Source of the DNA: an archaeon
GTDB taxonomy: Archaea > Asgardarchaeota > Hermodarchaeia > Hermodarchaeales > Hermodarchaeaceae
DNA length: 8,140 nucleotides
Assembly (NCBI GenBank): GCA_016550485.1
Contig: JABXGV010000175.1
Location: forward strand, 1 to 8,140
Direction of reading: 5' to 3'
The number at the start of each line of letters is the position of its first letter. Within the stretch, counting starts at the first letter, position 1. Below the pieces are notes generated by a model. That model was not told where the DNA came from, searched no databases, and saw only the letters and a program-made list of their open reading frames with translations. The translations under genes and the position numbers were made by a program. This document shows, piece by piece, positions 6,565 through 8,140 of this stretch.

Positions 6565-6599
6565 AGTGTCCCAGAGCCGTGGAAACGGATTGAAACACT
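6565..6599 (+). other. Hairpin just after the membrane gene stop
   Basis: AGTGT (6565-6569) pairs with ACACT (6595-6599), and inside it CCGT (6577-6580) pairs with ACGG (6585-6588) around a GGAA loop of the GNRA type. It begins 5 nt after the stop codon and may end or stabilise the membrane-gene mRNA. No T-run follows, so a classical terminator is not shown. Confidence 0.4.
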
Positions 6600-6643
6600 G
6601 ACCTAATGGCAGCCCTACAACTAGTGGAAATAAGATGTAGTAC

Positions 6644-6876
6644 ACTAGGGCAGAGAAAAATGTCGAGGCGGACGTGAGGGGCGCGTAACAGTCAACACCC
6701 TTGCAGAAATGGGCATCAGATCTGGCTGGGAAGGAGGTAGGATTCTCTGCAAGAGTGCTCAGGCCACGGGGGGCTTCCAGGCCGTCCACCGTGGCTGGTG
6801 CGGAGAGCTGCTCTGCGTTGCCACTAACCAAGGAAACCCCTAGGGGGCTAGGGGTACCTCAGCCGTCTCGCGTCCG
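6644..6876. ncRNA. Candidate structured RNA or repeat element, module 1
   Basis: This non-coding segment folds by eye into a multi-branched structure. A closing stem pairs 6669-6679 with 6866-6876 (11 continuous pairs on the plus strand, two of them G-U). Inside lie four hairpins: 6696-6707 with 6746-6757 (8-bp core CTTGCAGA/TCTGCAAG plus 3 bp beyond a C-A mismatch), GCCACGG/CCGTGGC (6763-6769 with 6789-6795), GCGGAG/CTCTGC (6800-6805 with 6811-6816), and the perfect ACCCCTAG/CTAGGGGT around GGGG (6836-6855). G-U pairs in the closing stem and third hairpin favour the plus strand, while the mismatch in the first hairpin would be a wobble on the minus strand, so the strand is unresolved. A related copy lies at 6914-7101. 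It matches no RNA I know: RNase P, SRP, tmRNA and group II intron cores are not seen. A decayed mobile repeat is the main alternative. Confidence 0.45.
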
Positions 6877-6913
6877 CATCGCTGAAGGATACTCTCTGAA
6901 TCTCGATACTTAA

Positions 6914-7101
6914 ACTAGGACAGAGTACGAGATAAGTGATTCATGCTGGAGAAGGAGATGTTCAGGGCGGACATGAGACGGCAATTGGTATAAGGATGGA
7001 TTAGATGGAGCACCCGCAAAGTGTATCGTTTCCCAGCGGCGTCTAGGGGCATCCGCTAGGAGCCGATGCAGAGCAGCAATGCAGTCAGCGTCTCATGCCC
7101 G
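6914..7101. ncRNA. Candidate structured RNA or repeat element, module 2
   Basis: This segment repeats the boundaries of the module at 6644-6876. It shares ACTAGGACAGAG (6914-6925; ACTAGGGCAGAG in module 1) and a left arm around ATGTTCAGGGCGGACATGAG (6958-6977), which matches ATGTCGAGGCGGACGTGAG with few changes. The closing arms CGGACATGAGACG (6968-6980) and CGTCTCATGCCCG (7089-7101) pair over 13 positions with one A-C mismatch on the plus strand, which becomes G-U on the minus strand. The interior (108 nt against 182 in module 1) has a smaller hairpin, AGCGG/CCGCT at 7035-7039 with 7053-7057, and is not obviously alignable with module 1. It ends just before a palindromic TATA-like site. Confidence 0.4.
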
Positions 7102-7107
7102 GCGCAT

Positions 7108-7117
7108 CTATATATAG
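7108..7117. promoter_or_regulatory. Palindromic TATA-like site CTATATATAG
   Basis: This perfect 10-nt palindrome could serve as a TATA box in either direction. Read leftward it would start a transcript near 7085, inside module 2 of the structured region. Read rightward it would start near 7140 and run antisense to the end of the cation-permease gene. It lies in a GC-rich stretch, so it stands out, but no initiator or BRE confirms it. Confidence 0.3.
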
Positions 7118-7174
7118 TAGTCTTCTGGGCACTTAAGCGGAGAGGGGCAGGTTGATAACTGAACTCGCGGCTAG

Positions 7175-7747
7175 CTAGACGACGATAGCTAGAAGGGCTA
7201 ATGTGACGAAGAGTATTCCCAGAAGGTCGCCCACAGTTGTCGTGAGTGGTGGGATTATGCTGTCAGGGTCACGACCCGAACGGTAGACAATTCTAGCACC
7301 TAAAAGTCCTAGCAAGCTAGTGCAGACAGTAGCCAGCACGCCTGCGCCAAGGATGGCAAAGAAGAAGGGAAGGATGTATTGGGGGAGCAGCGTGTGGAGC
7401 AGCAGGTAGCTAATGCCAATAACGCAGAGCGCTAGAAAGGCATAAGCGGTTAGGGCTACCAGAACCACGCCGACGAGGTTGGAAGCGAGGAGCCGGAAGG
7501 GGCGGAAGTTCTTGTCGAGTTGACCGGTAAAGAGGTGGCTGGTGACCCTAGCACCGACGACGCCAGCTAGGTCGCCGCTGACGTTAATGAAAGCAGGGAT
7601 AATCAGTAAGATGAAGGGAAAGTAGGGAACGATGTGGGTTAGTTGACTGTTTAGCAGGGTTCCCGTTAGAAGGGCAAGAACCAAGACGACTGCAAGGATG
7701 GGGAGGCTCTCGATGAGGATTTTTCGGGCATTATATGTGGAGGACAT
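7175..7747 (-). CDS. MgtE-like divalent cation permease, second half-domain protein
   Basis: This 190-residue integral membrane protein corresponds to the transmembrane domain of MgtE (SLC41-type) magnesium channels, without the cytosolic N and CBS domains; stand-alone versions of this sort occur in archaea. Hydrophobic spans lie near 13-33, 43-55, 88-112, 124-150 and 172-190. Family motifs are INVSGDLAGVVGARVTS at 54-70 and GRDPDSIIPPLTTTVGDLLG at 158-177; the Asp in VGD (174) is in the position of the pore-lining acidic residue of MgtE. The ATG at 7747 is preferred to the upstream one at 7810 because AAGGTG precedes it by 6 nt and it avoids a 50-nt overlap with the preceding gene. That gene encodes the partner half and ends 13 nt upstream, so the pair probably forms one hetero-oligomeric transporter for magnesium or a similar divalent ion. 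Confidence 0.87.
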   Translation of the reverse strand: MSSTYNARKILIESLPILAVVLVLALLTGTLLNSQLTHIVPYFPFILLIIPAFINVSGDLAGVVGARVTSHLFTGQLDKNFRPFRLLASNLVGVVLVALTAYAFLALCVIGISYLLLHTLLPQYILPFFFAILGAGVLATVCTSLLGLLGARIVYRSGRDPDSIIPPLTTTVGDLLGILFVTLALLAIVV

Positions 7748-7753
7748 CGTTTT

Positions 7754-7759
7754 CACCTT
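7754..7759 (-). promoter_or_regulatory. Ribosome binding site of the second MgtE-like gene
   Basis: AAGGTG on the minus strand (complement of 7754-7759) is 6 nt before the ATG at 7747 and lies in the 13-nt gap between the two permease genes. It decides the start against the longer reading frame from 7810, whose extra 21 residues are unlike a membrane leader. Confidence 0.7.
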
Positions 7760-7760
7760 C

Positions 7761-8140
7761 TTAGATTGGGAGTAGAAGAGCAAAGTTGATGGCGGCGAGG
7801 AGGCAGGCAACCGTCAGGATATCCCCAACGGTGGCAACCACTGGAATGGTGATATTATCAGGATCCAGCCCTCGCGCATGGGCGACGAGGGCAACTCGCA
7901 CAGTAGTTGCTACCTGGACTAGGCTTGCCAGGAGCGCAGTCACCATGGAGACAGTGACGAAGCGGGGTAGTGTCATGGGAGAGTCAAGAACGACTCCATA
8001 TGATAGAAAGGTCGTGAATGCTACCAGTTGTGTAGCACCCCAGGCTCCAAGCCCAAGCAGAAAGGACATCACAGTAACGAGCACCAGTGAGGCTTTGATG
8101 TTGGAGCGAAGGGGCGTGTTGAATCCCTGCTTCCACGAAA
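7761..8140 (-). CDS. MgtE-like divalent cation permease, first half-domain protein (5' end outside the window)
   Basis: The reading frame stays open to the right edge, so the gene is truncated at its 5' side; about 126 residues are visible. An internal GTG at 8084 is not the likely start because coding continues upstream through KQGFNTPLRSNIKASL. Hydrophobic segments occur between this point and the end, including SFLLGLGAWGATQLVAF and a final VACLLAAINFALLLPI. The motif GLDPDNITIPVVATVGDIL is the MgtE signature, aligned with GRDPDSIIPPLTTTVGDLL in the following gene, with the same conserved GD. The protein ends 13 nt before that partner gene. The two are paralogous halves that together would equal one MgtE-type permease; the substrate is inferred to be magnesium or another divalent cation. 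The operon promoter lies outside the window. Confidence 0.85.
   Translation of the reverse strand, partial: SWKQGFNTPLRSNIKASLVLVTVMSFLLGLGAWGATQLVAFTTFLSYGVVLDSPMTLPRFVTVSMVTALLASLVQVATTVRVALVAHARGLDPDNITIPVVATVGDILTVACLLAAINFALLLPI

Noticed and set aside
6577..6596. CCGTGGAAACGGATTGAAAC, which ends like many archaeal CRISPR repeats (GGATTGAAAC)
   Set aside because: There is only one copy, no repeat-spacer periodicity, and no cas gene in the window. The string is explained better as a small hairpin after the stop codon.
6562..6913. Overlapping frames of 89 codons (minus, 6562-6831) and 70 codons (plus, 6701-6913) in the structured region
   Set aside because: Both run across several hairpins, their products look like random GC-rich translation, and neither has a Shine-Dalgarno sequence placed for its start.
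6644..7101. Structured region as an rRNA, RNase P RNA, SRP RNA or group II intron
   Set aside because: Conserved cores I would expect, such as the RNase P GAGGAAAGTCC segment, SRP helix 8 motifs or intron domain V, were not found on either strand.
7748..7810. Longer 211-residue version of the second MgtE-like protein
   Set aside because: It would overlap the preceding gene by 50 nt and add a hydrophilic serine-rich leader; the ribosome site at 7754-7759 supports the ATG at 7747.

Overview
The window looks like chromosomal DNA from an archaeon, probably an uncultivated mesophilic lineage. The archaeal signs are TATA-type elements placed about 25-45 nt before start codons (minus strand 1910-1902, plus strand 2213-2221, weaker at 5950-5957), short or near-leaderless 5' ends, TTG starts, a pair of stand-alone MgtE half-domain permeases of the kind common in archaea, and an Isf-type iron-sulfur flavoprotein. 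I cannot place it further from this sequence; Asgard or Bathyarchaeia-like origin is only a guess. There are no rRNA or tRNA genes, transposases, phage genes or CRISPR arrays.

Layout from left to right. Positions 84-1862 (minus) encode an SF2 helicase with a long insertion between motifs II and III. A divergent 445-nt intergenic region follows, holding a promoter for each flank and three hairpins; the third hairpin is followed directly by a 13-nt string resembling the 3' tail of 16S rRNA. Positions 2308-4807 (plus) are a tight three-gene cluster: an iron-sulfur flavoprotein and two tandem paralogues with a two-domain GNAT-like layout (about 54% identical over 280 ungapped residues by hand count). 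A 92-nt C-rich gap leads to a predicted double winged-helix protein (4900-5904, plus). A multi-spanning membrane protein of unknown function (5988-6560, plus) appears to have its own promoter.

Positions 6561-7174 lie between converging genes and hold no convincing ORF. They contain two diverged copies of a structured element. Each copy is bounded by the same 13-nt motif in inverted orientation (6669-6681 with 6864-6876; 6968-6980 with 7089-7101), and the first copy folds by eye into a closing stem around four hairpins. This is the best candidate in the window for something undescribed, either a structured RNA or a decayed mobile repeat. From 7175 to the right edge (minus) lie two MgtE-like divalent-cation permease halves in an operon whose first gene runs off the window.

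Functional links are modest. Flavoprotein and GNAT pair are probably co-transcribed and may share a redox/acyl-transfer task, possibly with the winged-helix gene as regulator. The two MgtE halves probably assemble into one transporter. The helicase stands alone.
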